NCBI GenBank assembly: GCA_009733775.1
Contig: WOGZ01000002.1
Location: 1-64,000, forward strand
From: Alectoria sarmentosa
Taxonomy: Eukaryota > Ascomycota > Lecanoromycetes > Lecanorales > Parmeliaceae
DNA: 64,000 nt
Direction of reading: 5' to 3'
Every line of letters starts with the position of its first letter. Position 1 is the stretch's first letter. This document shows, piece after piece, positions 1 through 11,465 of this stretch. The notes below the pieces were generated by a model, which saw only the letters and a list, made by a program, of their open reading frames with translations, did not search any database and was not told the origin of the DNA. The position numbers were made by a program, and so were the translations under genes.

Positions 1-239
1 ACGATAACAGCGATATTGATAAGATACGTTGTCCGATGTTGGGGCTACAGTACAAAAATGTATGGGGGGGAGGGCGACGAAAAATGCCAAGACATTCCAA
101 CTGGTTTTGAAAACGCTAAATACAACGTCATCCCAAAACCCCTCCGCAAAGTCCGCCTGCGGGGTTTAAACCCCGAGTCCACGCAACCGCGATCCCAAGC
201 ACCAGAAGGCTGTCTGTATAACTTCTCCCGCAATCGATC

Positions 240-1125
240 ATGCCCTACCTCACCATCCCTCACGGCCGCATATTCTACACAGACTTCCCATCCCACGATT
301 CCCCTCCCCGCGCAACGCTCATCCTCCACCATGGTCTCGGCTCCACCCACGCCTTCTACCGATCTATCACCCCAGCGCTGACCTCTCTTCCTCACAATTT
401 CCGCTGCATAACCTACGACACCATTTCGAGTGGACTATCTGATCTTGCTTCCGAGCCCCAGTCAATACAGGGACTTGCTCAGGATGCGATTGAGGTCCTG
501 AATGCATTGGGCGTGAAGGAGAAGGCGATATTCGTGGGACATAGCATGGGCGGGGTTGTAGCCTCTGAGATAGCAGCTACCAAAGGGGATAGGATAAAAG
601 GATCCGTGATGTTGGGGCCTCCGTTGCCCAGTCCCACGGTGAGGAAAACGTTTGAGGGACGGGTAAAGGCGGTAGAAGAAGGTGCGTCACACTTTGCGCA
701 AAAGCGTTCATGGATGTGAGAATGAGCACGTGGAACTGAATTGGCAATGGATAGGGGGAATGGAAGCAATGGCGGACATAATCCCCACTGGCGCCACCGG
801 CTCCAAATCAACGCCTCTGCAGCACGCTTTCATCCGAACGCTGCTCCTTAGCCAGAGACCTGAAGGGTATTGCTCGATGTGTAAGGCTCTAGGAGGCGCT
901 TCGCCGCCTGACTATGCTGCCATTAAGATGCCGACTCTGATGGTCGCGGGGGAGGAGGATAAGAGCGCTCCTCTAGCTGGATGCGAGGAGATATTCGAGA
1001 GGACTGGAGGGGAGAAAAGTATGGAGGTTTTGCAGGCGATGGGTCATTGGTTTTGCATTGAGGACCCCGAGTCGATTGTGAAGCTGATCGGAGCGTTTGT
1101 AGAGAAAGTGACACAGCCAAATTGA
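240..1125 (+). CDS. alpha/beta hydrolase (3-oxoadipate enol-lactonase-like fold)
   Basis: A 270-aa hydrolase in two exons, 240-681 and 755-1125. The 73-nt intron at 682-754 restores the frame exactly (Gly-Gly-Met across the junction). An oxyanion-type HHGLG lies at residues 30-34 and the nucleophile elbow GHSMGG places the catalytic Ser at about 102. The acid is probably Asp216 in the strand GEEDKSAP, and the base is His245 in MGHWF. The triad is therefore complete. No signal peptide is visible, so a cytosolic enzyme is likely. The family is broad (esterases, lactonases, C-C hydrolases) and the substrate cannot be read from the sequence. The ATG at 240 is the first in frame and starts directly at the family's first beta strand. 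Confidence 0.85.
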
Positions 1126-1220
1126 GCCCGTAGCAGTTATATAGGACAAGATTGGACTGGTCTCCAGGAATGCTTTATAGTATCGATACCTGGGTAACCA
1201 CGAAAATTTTGATATTGTAC

Positions 1221-2334
1221 CTACGCATGCGTAAATTGGCTGCTGTACCTACCACCTGGACCTACCTCCCATCCTGTAATGTTGTTGATAATTACTGGCC
1301 TGTGGCGATGATGATGGGATCGATGCCGGCTACGGTTAGGGCTGCGGCTTCGACGTCGATGAGAATGAGTTGACGAGTCGTCTCTGCTCCGATGGTGATG
1401 ACGCCGTGTGGAGTCATCGACTTTCGCACCATCATCGAGACTGAAAGCCTCCAAGTCATCTGCATCTCGTCTCTTCTCCCTCCTCCTCTCCCGCCGTCTC
1501 TCTACCTCCTCGAGCTCCCTGATCTCGCGATCCTTTTCCTCTTTCCATTTCTTCCTCTCCCGCTCTACTTGCCGCAGACCCGCTACCCCTTTCTGGATTG
1601 CAGCCAAAGGATCGTCAGCTACTATCCTCAATTTTTCTCTTTCTTTCCTTCTAGGATCTTCATTGCCCCACACATCTTTTGGGGGCATTTCTACTTCACC
1701 ACCTTCATCCCCGGTCGAACCGACTTTATTGTACCAAGGCTTTTGACCTATAGCCTGCTTGAAGCCTGCCGCATTTGAGAATCGCATGGTGTACTGATCC
1801 TCAAACTCTTTCTGCTTCTTCGCCTTCTCAGCCTCGACCTCCGCATTCTTGGGCGCATTATGCCTTGTTCCATCCACAGGGAACAGATTGATGTGACCTT
1901 TCACGTCTGTAATGGGGGCATCACTGCTCTTTTTGCTTTTCATTTGCATCTCGGCCTTCGCTGGTACCAGAGCATTGTTCTCCTGTGCGAATCGTATGTC
2001 TCGGTCTGTGTCATCTTCCCCAGCAATTCTTCTTCTTTTTCTTTCAGGAGCTGGCCTATGCTCTGTACTTTGTTCAATTCGATCTTCTTGGACTGGAGCT
2101 GAGGTTGCTTTGACGGGTAGACCACGTAGTATCTGCATGCGTCGTTCGGCATCGACTTCCTGCATACGCTGTTCTTCGGCCTCTTCACGGACGGCGGCCG
2201 CAGCCTCGTCGCGCTTGACCTTGGCAATGTTGTCGGCATTGTAGACGTTCCATGACTTCTTTCCAAGCAGGTGTCTGAAGCGATATAAGCGTTGATTTCA
2301 GGGCCGGGAGAAGGTCAGAGGCTTACAGAGGCAT
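1221..2334 (-). CDS. LENG1-like protein with N-terminal Cir_N domain (splicing-related)
   Basis: A 353-aa protein. Exon 1 is only 8 nt (2334-2327), then a 52-nt intron (2326-2275), then exon 2 at 2274-1221. The joined N-terminus MPLHLLGKKSWNVYN matches the start of the Cir_N domain shared by CWC25, CIR and LENG1 homologues, which is why I chose this start. After it comes a highly charged coiled-coil-like region. A WYNKVG motif lies near the middle, followed by DVWGNEDPRRKE. The C-terminus is an RS/RH-rich tail typical of splicing proteins. A role in the spliceosome is inferred from the domain and tail. It could be a CWC25-type protein rather than LENG1. The gene is divergent from SPT3. Confidence 0.75.
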
Positions 2335-3246
2335 GGCTTTGCGGGATTTCAAAGTCCGGTCCAGTATCTCAAAGACGAACCAGCGAGGGTCTGACTAGCG
2401 AAACCTGTGTAGCAGAGTATTGGCTCGAGGCCGATAATAGCAGAGTTAGTGTTGAAGATGAGGATTTCGGTATAATATTCGTATTGAGTGGTTTTGAGCG
2501 GGTATTTGGTATTCGAGCATTAATTACGCAGTGGGATACCAAATCTGGAAAATCTGTAAAGTACCATTGTAAAATTGCTCCACTAGGTAAAATACTTACG
2601 CGCAGCGTGATGTAAAATTGGACTCGAAAAAAGATAAAATTCCCTAGTCACATTGTTTCTTGTCTGTCTTGTATTCGTGACTTGTCACTCTTGGAGTACA
2701 CTTCTGTTTCTGAAGGCAGCCCGAGAAACGTTCGCCATTCACCAAAGTCAGGCTGTAGGCAGCTGCCTGCTTGGTTCGTATCTTGATTACTACGTCTACA
2801 TCAATGAAAAATATAGGTTGATCAGGGTTGTGGTAGCTGGAATGGCTGAGAAATCAGGGGCAAAGTACCGGCAGGAGATACAACAGGTAGGATTTTATCC
2901 TTTACTTCTAGATGGACGAGCCATTTATCTGCCTACGAGTACACATCTGGTGCATTATAAGTCGATGAAGTGCGCCTCTTGAAGATGTGTTGCATTAAAT
3001 CAAACCTCTACTGTCAAGAAAGTTATGTCTCGTGTGAGATGCACTGCAAAAACGTTGTCCCAATGCTGTAGATCTGTTACGAATGCACAAGGATACGGTC
3101 AGGGTACTTGCTGTGAGACAGTTTTATCATCATGATGAAGAAACGACCTTGTTTACACGTTGGACCTAGCCCCATGGCGCCTTCCTTACCTCGACACTTC
3201 CATTCCAGATTGGGATTCCAACAGAAAATTCAAACCAAGAAGCACT
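2335..3246. other. intergenic between divergent LENG1-like gene and SPT3
   Basis: About 0.9 kb that should hold both promoters. Open frames at 2292-2615 and 2653-2982 do not look protein-like and match no family I know. I saw no repeat or RNA gene. Confidence 0.5.
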
Positions 3247-4419
3247 ATGTCTCTGTTGAATGATACATCCGTTCCACTTCCGAAAACGTCTCTTCCGGAG
3301 GAGTCACTTTCGGAGGAGGAGCCACTTCTGGAGGAAGAGACGGCGGAAGGCTACAAGCGCGTTGTGCTAATGCCTGATATCCAACAGATGATGTTCGTTG
3401 CCGGCGAAACTGGAGAGCCGTCAAGCGAGACAACAACGCTCATCGAACAGATCGTCCACGAGCAAGTCACAGAGATGGTTGGTCTCTCTATCAGTGTGAA
3501 AATGCGGAACTAACACCAAAATAGCTCAAAAGATCCACAGCTCTTGCTACTCGACGAGGCTCCCGTGCAATCACCACTGCTGATCTATTTTTTCTGATTC
3601 GTCACGACAAAGCAAAGACTGCTCGCCTGAAGACCTTTCTCTCCTGGAAAGATGTTCGAAAGAGTGCCAGAGAGTCTGACGACAAAGGAGGCGATGCCGC
3701 GGACGCTGCAGTAGGTGATGATGCTCTTGGCGGGGTTGATGTCGCTGGTGGACCCTCAGTGCCTGTCAGTGAACTGTCCAAACGAAGCAAGAAGAAGATC
3801 AAGCTTCCCTGGGACATTTCAAGCTTCTACAGCGAACAGCTACCGGAGGGTGAAGACGAGGATGATGAGGAAGAGGAAGAAGCGAATGCTGCTACCATTG
3901 CCCGCCTGCAAGCAGCCGACAGACGTACCAAAGGCATGACAAGGGATGAGTATGTCCATTATAGCGAATGCCGCCAAGCTTCCTTTACCTACAAGAAAGC
4001 CAAGCGATTCCGCGAATGGGCTGGATTTGGCATCGTGACTGACAGTAAGCCCAACGACGACATCGTGGACATTCTAGGTTTCCTGCTATACGACATCGTC
4101 CAGACTTTGACCGAGGAAGCGCTGAAGGTGAAACAAGAAGAAGACCTTAACAAGTCTCGTGATGGCGACTCGGATGCTCAGAACAAGAAGCGCAAGAGAG
4201 AGACTGGACTGTTCGACCCGCCTGAGGAGGGTACGACGCCCGTAACACCAAAGCATGTCAGAGAGGCTTTCCGAAGATTGCAGGAGAGGCCCATCCCTGG
4301 TAGAGTGAGGGTCTGGATGGGTGGTCCTAGAGCTTTGCAAAGGACTGAGTTGAAGTTGGTACGATATCTCTCCCTACGACATTAGTTGAAGTAGCTTGCT
4401 AATGCCATATTAGATCTGA
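3247..4419 (+). CDS. SPT3: SAGA complex subunit Spt3
   Basis: A 356-aa TBP-regulating subunit of the SAGA histone acetyltransferase complex, with paired histone folds. Exons are 3247-3477, 3525-4358 and a 6-nt last exon 4414-4419 (ATC TGA). Intron 1 removes an early stop and intron 2 replaces a spurious C-terminus. Conserved blocks are [36 protein letters not shown] and the C-terminal [11 protein letters not shown]. The predicted start is the ATG at 3247. It gives an acidic 30-residue leader rich in Glu that yeast Spt3 lacks, plus a short VVLMP insertion before the first histone fold. An upstream non-ATG extension is possible but unsupported. Confidence 0.9.
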
Positions 4420-4756
4420 TACACCAAGGCTGGCTTCCAAGCATTTGTCACGGCGTAATAGATGGGGAGCTAGCATTGGACGCAGTATGATACCCATAGC
4501 GTTGAATCTGGATAGGGCATGATACCCATGTGGTTATTGAAATGGGCGTCGTCAGTCAGCGTGTAGTGGCATCAGGGCTTCTGATCGAGTTTGACAACTG
4601 CGGTTCTAATCAGTTTTCTGAGCCATATTCTCAGTGGTGCTGACTTGATTTCACACGCCTTACGCTACGCTTATGCGCCACAACCATGCCAACCTTGGAT
4701 TATTGGTCACAGAGAATGCCACAATGCCTTGGGTATATGCCATGCCACGCGCTCAC
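4420..4756. other. intergenic, convergent 3' ends
   Basis: The 3' flanks of SPT3 and the SNU23 homologue. Nothing else is recognisable. Confidence 0.5.
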
Positions 4757-5404
4757 TCAACATATAATACCACCCTCAACACCATCATCCTCTTCGGTCT
4801 TGATTCCAACACCTCCTTCCGTCTTCCTTCTCTTCTCATTTCTCTTTCTTCTCTTCTCTTCCCTCTCCCGCTCATCCAACTCCTTCCTAACCTCCAACCT
4901 CTTCCCCAAATCAACCATATCCCCCACCCCCTGACTCTCCTCTATCCTTTTTTGCGCCAACCACTTTAGTCTCTCCCTCACTTCTTCTAACGTCGCTCTC
5001 TTGACCTCTCCCGTCTGCCCAATAGCGACCAGATGCTGCCGCGAATTCAAATGCTCGAGAAACTGTAGATTATCCTTGAATGTCAAGTCACAATCCGCAC
5101 AGTAGAAACCTGCTCCTCGGCCCCTCTTCCCTGTAGCTGCGCCAGCTGGTACGAGAGAAGTTTTGCCGACATTGTTGGAGACGTCAAGCCGAGCGGTGCG
5201 TGATTCCGTTTCTTTTGCATCTGGAGGTGCAGAGGCGCGAGGGAAGTATTTGCGGCCAGCGGCCTTGGCTTCGGCACGAGCTGCGCCCTCGGCTTTGTAC
5301 TTTGTCTCGCGATCAGCTGCTTTGGCTGCGTACTCGGTTCTGTCCCAAGTCTTGCGGAATGAGGTATCGGATGCCGTGGATTTTGAGGGACCGGAGCCAG
5401 ACAT
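4757..5404 (-). CDS. SNU23: U4/U6.U5 tri-snRNP component Snu23 (ZMAT2 homologue)
   Basis: A single-exon gene of 215 aa. Residues 18-52 carry the RKTWDRTEYAAKA block and a KYFPR motif typical of Snu23/ZMAT2. A U1-type C2H2 zinc finger lies at about residues 100-125, with ligands Cys102, Cys105, His118 and His124 and the sequence CADCDLTFKDNLQFLEH. It is followed by a conserved RATLEEVRERLKWLAQK helix and a basic, charged C-terminus. In yeast and man the protein joins the spliceosomal B complex. The start at 5404 gives the family's usual length. It is divergent from the membrane protein gene at 5728, and the two share about 320 bp of upstream DNA. Confidence 0.92.
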   Translation of the reverse strand: MSGSGPSKSTASDTSFRKTWDRTEYAAKAADRETKYKAEGAARAEAKAAGRKYFPRASAPPDAKETESRTARLDVSNNVGKTSLVPAGAATGKRGRGAGFYCADCDLTFKDNLQFLEHLNSRQHLVAIGQTGEVKRATLEEVRERLKWLAQKRIEESQGVGDMVDLGKRLEVRKELDEREREEKRRKRNEKRRKTEGGVGIKTEEDDGVEGGIIC

Positions 5405-5727
5405 GGCTTGAGATTAACAGCGAAATGGCCAATTCTTCAGAAAGGAAAATAGGGAACATTTCCAGATGCTTGGCGGTCAAGGGCAGAGAGAAAACATGGG
5501 AGTAGCTGAGCAGGCTCAGCTCACAAAGTAATTAGTGGCGATATTTCAATCTAAGCGTGTTTGGCGCCGCGGCAAAGAACCATGCGGCTACTTTACTACT
5601 CTACTTATCTCTTGGCTTTCAGATCAACGCGTGACATTTGATTGGGTCACGCGAAGCTGTTCTGATGTCCACTGGTCGGACTCAGACCTGACAATGTCTC
5701 CTCGCACATGGATACAACCGTACAGCA
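5405..5727. promoter_or_regulatory. shared upstream region of SNU23 and ArAE_2-like gene
   Basis: A 323-bp spacer between two divergent start codons, so it must hold both promoters. I could not identify a specific transcription factor site. Confidence 0.4.
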
Positions 5728-8700
5728 ATGACCGAACCAGAATCGGTCTTCCAAAGAGGCCGCCGCTTTGGGGAAAAGCGGGCGGCGGCGATATGGGAGA
5801 ACCTGGGGAAGAATAACCTGTGGAAGAGAATTCTAAAAAATGTTACGGCTACTACTTTGCTCGTCAGCATATGTCTCATTCCAGGTTCCCGGACTGCCAT
5901 TGGCAAGGCTGCCTATTTGGGCGCTATCACAACGGTATTTGGCCGTACGTATTTTCGGAGTCCATGTCTCCTATTTTGAACCAAATATTGAGTCTTGAGA
6001 CATGTCTTGGGAGCTTCCACTCTATAGACGTGTTTCACGGCTCATCATACCCCCTTAAACAAGCAAGACTGACTCTGAAATCGTAATCCAGACCCAGGTC
6101 GACGCTTTGGCCAAATGGCTGAAGCGCTTATCCTTGTTCTCTCTGGAACGTTGCTAGGAGTGGCTTGGTCACTCCTAGGAATCTATCTCGGCTCTCTAGT
6201 TATCAAAGAGTACCCACCAGCAGCCTACGCAATTCGAGCAATTTTTCTAGCAGTCGTGGTACTGTTTCATGGTACGTACATCTTCGAGAGAGATTCTTCC
6301 TGTCCCTACTACTTGACGTGTTGCGAGACATGTTCGGGGAGGAAAATCCTCTTGATACCCATTGCACCTGTCTCATCGCCCCGGGGTTTGCCTTGAACAA
6401 GAAATGCTGACTTCAAATTCGTTATAGGTTATCTACGATCAAAAACGCCTCGCTTGTTTATTTTCGTCTTGCTCCTCGTCATTGTATCAGTGGTGTCTTT
6501 GACGTCAACTGCTAAAGTGGTAACTCCTCTTTCTGCAACAAATATACTCTATCCAATCTTGATCGCCGCCGGATGCATTACGCTGGTCAATATATGTATC
6601 TTTCCTGAATTCAGCTCTAGGTATCTCGGTCAGATGACTCTTGATACACTTAATGACACAGTCAAGATCCTTGGAGATGCTGGAACCTACTTTGTTGAGT
6701 CAAAACAGGCGGTCGACAAGAATGGACTTAAGATAAGCGAGACAGGAGCTGATGCCTCTAAGGTCGGGTCAAACGGAAACACTGCTAATGAAAGACTTGG
6801 CCTTGTAGAAAAGAAAGCCATTGATCTACCGAAGGCCCCTCTGCATATCAAGGCCAGAGACATACTTCACAGGTCGTTTGCTAGAAGATCCAAGGAGACT
6901 GAACCCAAAGGCTCTAACCCTCCTTCAATGACGAGTCTAACGGACCTAACAAATGGCAAACCAAAGATACGGAAGAAACTCTCAGATTGCAAAGCAGCTC
7001 AACAGGAGTGCAATTTTGAGCTCGCTGTATCCGTGTTGCCTCCTCGTGACATGAAACCCATCAGTATTCAAGCAATGAAAAAACTAGTGGCGAATACGAT
7101 TGCAGTCATCAGCGCCTGTGAATCCAAGTTCGCTCTTCTTGGGAGCGGTGAAGACGAGCAAGCTTCCAATCAGGACGCAAAAAAGCCTAACCCCGAATCT
7201 GTAGAGGGGAGCAAGACTGCGGCCGTCTCTACCCTGGTTGGAGCTACGTCGAATCTGCTTACCCCAGAGTTACCGTTACCATATGAAGAGGTGAAGCTGG
7301 AAAAGCTGGGCACCATCATTGAACAAGACAAAGCAGAGCTTGAAATGATTAAGCCCAAGCGCGAAATCGAATTTGGCGATGCTCGTCTGCTTCGGTACCT
7401 ATTGGCTAGGGTGGCAAAGCCATACGAAAACCTGCACCATGTCGTCGCTCGGACAGTAGATGTAGTGAGCGCCTGCGTCGCTTATGCTTATGACGTCCCT
7501 ACATTACCTTCTGGTGCAAGGGTGCCAAAAGGAATCCTGGTCGAGGAGTTGGATATGCAAATGGACATACTGCAGAAAGCTTTACTTCAATTCGACTCAG
7601 ACGCTGCATCCGCTCTGGAAGGGGCTGCAACTATGCAAGAATTGGAGGGCAAGGAGCCCGACATAATGCCGAGGGAAGAAGTCTTTCTGATGTCATCGTT
7701 CTTGCTTAACGTACGGCAAGCAGCCTCGCATATTGAGAGTATGCTCAAACATTCTCGAGACCTAGTTGAACGCCGTCAACAGCGGAACGGACGTCGGCGT
7801 ATTTACGCACCACATATCAAATGGTCAAATTGGCTGTACACTGGCGGCGAAGAGGATGAAGCGCTGCCGAATAGTGGTCGCAAAGGAAACAGACAAGGCG
7901 CCTCGGGAGAGCGTGAGGACGACGAAGACGACGCAGAATCATTAAATAGCAAGAAAAGCTTGTTAGCTCACGAAGGAGATCTAGAGAAGAACGCCGGAAC
8001 TCCAGATGTCCTGCAACCCAAGAGACCAGAAAAGGTTTCGAAAGCACAAAATGTCGAGCGCGAAGTAACCCTTTATGCTCCATGTCTTCGTGGTCAAGTA
8101 GCTGATGCAGTGGAATGGATTCAGCACTCAGACGATTTATTGTATGCTATGAAGCTCGGCGTCGCCGTCTTTCTAGTACTTTGGCCTGCATTCGTGGCTT
8201 CTTGGAACACCTGGTATTCTCTAAATCGGGGCCTCTGGGCGGCTTTGCAGCTCGTCCTGATCACTGAAGTATCCATCGGTACTTCTGTTTGGACATTTGT
8301 TCTTCGAGGCGTCGGCACTACCATTGGATGTATTTGGGGCTGGGCCGTAGTTGAGGCTCGCGGAGGCAATCAGATTGTCTGCGCTGCGATGATCTTTGTT
8401 GCACTGTTCCCCTGCGCGTACGTACAACTTGGGACCAAATATCCGAAGGCTGGCATGGTTTGCGTTGTGAGCATATGCGTTGTGGCTCTATCAACAGAGC
8501 TAGATACCGTCCCTGGTATATTCGATGCTTCAGCTGTCGGCTTCACAAGCTGACGGAGACTCTAGGGACACCAACTGAGAATTTTCTTAAGCGCTGGATT
8601 GCTTTCATGATAGGTGGGACAGTGGCTCTGATCGTGGAGGTCGTTCTCCTCCCAGTCAAAGCACGCAGGCGACTAGTCGAATCGCTCGCTGCAGCCCTCG

Positions 8701-9842
8701 AACAGATCAACGAAATGGAGAAGTGCATTGCCGCTGGTATCGAACAGGGCGTCAAGATTGACGTTTACGCAGCAGCGAACGTCGTACGATTTGAAAACGC
8801 GAACGGAAAGGCTAATACCGCCCTTGGTGCTGCTGAGACCTTCCTCCCCTTCTGTAGCAACGAACCAAGGATAAAAGGTTCCTTCGAAGGCCTCGCTCTG
8901 ATATACACCGAGGTTCTCTTCGTGCTTCACCAGATTGTCGACAGGATGGACAATATGTTGCAGCTACGGACGGCTTATGGTTCTGGCCCGTTGGAGGAGC
9001 TCAATGCTGAAATCTACCCCTACCGTCGAAATGTCGCTGGTTCTATTACCCTGACACTTTTCGCAATTCATGGTGCCCTCACGACCAAGCTTCCCCTCCC
9101 CCAGTTTCTTCCATCAGCCCGGCTCGCCCATCTGCGCATGATTAACCGAGTGCGAGAAGTTGTTCTTGAGAAAGTGGACGGGGAAGGCCATGACTCCCAT
9201 GAGATCACCGCCAAGCTTGCACGCCGGCGGGCCGTGCGGAGGAAATATATGTCTGTGAGTTACCTTTTCGGAGCCATGTCTTCCTGATTCGTACTGTATT
9301 TTGAGTTGTGAGACTTGTCGCAGGGGTTAAAGACTCCCGGAATGTGTTTCGTGACTCAAATCTGATCTCAAAAGAGACATTCTGACTCTGAAACCATATA
9401 GTGGAATGCTGCGTCAGCGGCTCAAGCGGAGATCATTGAATTCATAGAAGAGCTCATCGATTTGACGAAGCTGCTCGTTGGGGCTAATGAATTCAGGAGC
9501 GGGCTGTTGACGAGGCCCACATATCATGACTACGCTGAGAAATCTCAGAAGCAAGATGCAGAAGATGATGGCGGTGAATTGATAGCGGAAGCCAGAGACG
9601 AGTTCAGAGAGACTCCCCTAGATGCAGCAGGAGCGACTATACGAACGCGAGGGACAACGCTTACTTCGGTGGACACAGGAGCCGGGCTTACTAGACGCTG
9701 GCGGGGCACAAGTCTTAGTTCTTCGAGTGACGGTGAGAACGTACCAGCCAGCTTGCGCAGGATACAGAGCCGAAAGCTCGAAGCTGGGTTGCGGCGTCAG
9801 AGGACGGACGAGAGTTGGAAGTCACAGCATCAAGGCCTATAG
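5728..9842 (+). CDS. ArAE_2/BRE4-like multi-pass membrane protein (putative aromatic acid exporter family)
   Basis: A 1204-aa protein in five exons: 5728-5944, 6092-6271, 6428-8515, 8566-9254 and 9402-9842. The N-terminal third has several membrane helices and the motif [14 protein letters not shown], typical of the ArAE_2_N (6TM) domain. A charged cytoplasmic stretch follows. A second membrane bundle around residues 690-810 contains [20 protein letters not shown] and is FUSC/ArAE-like. The C-terminal ArAE_2 domain contains [20 protein letters not shown] and [12 protein letters not shown]. Members include the brefeldin A sensitivity protein BRE4 of fission yeast, but transport substrates are not established. 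Introns 1, 2 and 4 are long, related elements. The third intron (8516-8565) is an ordinary 50-mer. Confidence 0.88.
5945..6091 (+). repeat. introner-like intron copy A (forward)
   Basis: A 147-nt intron beginning GTACGTATTTTCGGAGTC. It has the shared internal block TGAGACATGTCTTGGGAG (about 5998) and the shared 3' block GACTCTGAAAT just before the acceptor. Ordinary introns in this window are 46-108 nt. Confidence 0.7.
6272..6427 (+). repeat. introner-like intron copy B (forward)
   Basis: A 156-nt intron beginning GTACGTACAT. Its internal block is GCGAGACATGTTCGGGGAGG and its 3' block is TGCTGACTTCAAATTCG before TAG. It lies 180 nt of coding sequence after copy A in the same gene. Confidence 0.7.
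9255..9401 (+). repeat. introner-like intron copy C (forward)
   Basis: A 147-nt intron beginning GTGAGTTACCTTTTCGGAG. It contains GTGAGACTTGTCGCAGGG and ends TTCTGACTCTGAAACC before the acceptor. Its 5' end diverges from the GTACGTAC type, but CTTTTCGGAG parallels copy A. Confidence 0.65.
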
Positions 9843-10078
9843 GGTAGCAAGAAAGACGTTTCATATTGTCCAATAACCTCGTCAACTATTTGAGCGAGGC
9901 TACGTGTTTTCCAATCCCTCAACCGTTTCCATTGATGTGGCGAAGTGACCACCAAGCTTGGACTCTTCCAATGATCCATTCTCTCTTCCAAATAGACTAT
10001 GCGAAATATTTCTCCTGTCCAAGCATTCACTAGGCACCATTCACCCATGCCGTGACATATCAGAAGGTAAACAGCCGC

Positions 10079-10807
10079 TTAAGCAGCTACGCCATCGTCC
10101 TGGCCCTCTTTCATTCCGTTCACTCCGTCTTGTTCTTCGTCCTCGTCTTTAGCCTCGACCTTGACCTTCTTGCTAGGACTCTCCTCCTCGTCATCCTCGT
10201 TGGAACTAGGAGCAGCAACGCGAGCGGTGTTCTTGGGCTTGCGAACACGCTTCTTCTTCTCAGTAGGGGTCGTAGCTCCATCGTTATCATTCTTGCGTCC
10301 GCGCTTCTTGCTCGGAGTGATGTCAGCACCCCCAGTCATGGTGACGGCAGCGGAGGCTTTCATCATCTCGCTGTACATCTTGGTGGAGGACTCTACGCAG
10401 ATTTCGGAGTCAGCATCTCTCTTTTGGGGTAAAGACCGAGAAAGGAGACGAGTTTAGAAGCAGAGAGATTCTTTCGCTGCCAGAACACAGCGTTTCGCCT
10501 GAGGCAGGATACAACCGTGGGGAGAAGAGGAGCTTTCTGCTCCCGAACGACGGCATGTGACCCCAATTTGCAGCCGAGTAGGACGATCTTCTCTGATATG
10601 TACGTACGGGTGGTGCGACCGGCGGGGATGGCGACGTCGGCCCATTTGACTTTGCAGCCAGCGGATTTGATGACAGAGACAAGGAGTGCGATCTAGGAGG
10701 TGTTAGTGGACAGTTGAGGGGAGGAAGGACGGGAAGAAGCGAGCTGGGACCTTTTCTGTTTCAGCCCATCTGGTGACGGGCGCGGAGGTGCCAATTTCAG
10801 ATGCCAT
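10079..10807 (-). CDS. small AT-hook-like nuclear protein (Myb/SANT-like N-terminus)
   Basis: A 151-aa protein in three exons: 10807-10751, 10692-10608 and 10392-10079. The N-terminal 50 residues contain RWAETEK and KSAGCKVKWADV, a short tryptophan-bearing helical region that could be a degenerate Myb/SANT fold. The second half has two basic hook-like stretches (KKRGRKN and KKKRVRKPKN) followed by an acidic tail, which is usual for small chromatin-associated proteins. Intron 1 is ordinary (58 nt). Intron 2 is a 215-nt introner-like copy. DNA binding is inferred from composition. No specific function is known to me. It is convergent with the membrane protein gene to the left. Confidence 0.7.
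10393..10607 (-). repeat. introner-like intron copy D (long form)
   Basis: A 215-nt intron beginning GTACGTACATATCAG on the minus strand. It contains GTTCGGGAGCAGAAAGCTCC and ends ATGCTGACTCCGAAATCTGC then GTAG. With copy F it forms a longer subgroup that shares sequence along most of its length. Confidence 0.75.
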
Positions 10808-11465
10808 TTTGCTTGCTGGAGGATGTTCAGCTTCCTGATGTTGTGGTTGGGATGGAAATGATATGATGAGAGACTTACGGTCTGTTTGCGTAAGCTGGGT
10901 GGTACCTGATGAGATATTTTAAAGTTTGGATGGTGAAAGATGGTTGATTATCTGAGCAATGTGAGCTCAGAGCTCAGGATGTAGTGAATCTAGGAGGTGT
11001 GGGACCTCACCATAGAATCCGAATTTTCAAAATTGTCCTGTCTCTGAGAGCGTTGACGAAGCTGCACGATTGTATTAGCTTAAGCTATTTGAATAGGCCT
11101 GCTGCCTTGAGCAGGGTGTGTAAAAAAGCACCTACTACAGTCTGTGGCGGTGTAGACGTTGATAGATGGTGGTTAAGAACTGAGAAAGGTACTGAGCATG
11201 GTCAAGTGAGCTTGCATTCACTTTCCAAAACCGAAGTCTTACCGCGGTCCAGCGCTAAGAAGTATATGGCAGAGCAGATTTGAATGTTCAGATGTCTACA
11301 AACACCCGTACCATAGCCTGTTACGCGCAGAGATCCAAAATGAAACCTTTAGCCCTCCCATTAAACCTTCTGCTATCCGAGCGGTGACATCTGCATAGAC
11401 TTGACCAGTCACAGTTGAAACTGAGCCATTGGTTCATGTCATTAGATTCAGAGCATGTCCGCCTT
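10808..11465. other. intergenic
   Basis: Upstream of the AT-hook gene and downstream of IST1. An open frame at 10984-11283 has no family resemblance. No RNA gene or repeat was seen. Confidence 0.45.

Noticed and set aside
1392..2244. Several 80-128 aa plus-strand frames opposite the LENG1-like gene
   Set aside because: They are Ser/Leu/Phe-rich mirror frames of the charged, RS-rich coding strand.
8516..8565. Apparent frameshift in the ArAE_2-like gene, where the long frame ends in TGA at 8553 and continues in another frame
   Set aside because: A standard 50-nt GT-AG intron at 8516-8565 joins TELDTVPG to [10 protein letters not shown] in the correct phase, the expected family sequence.
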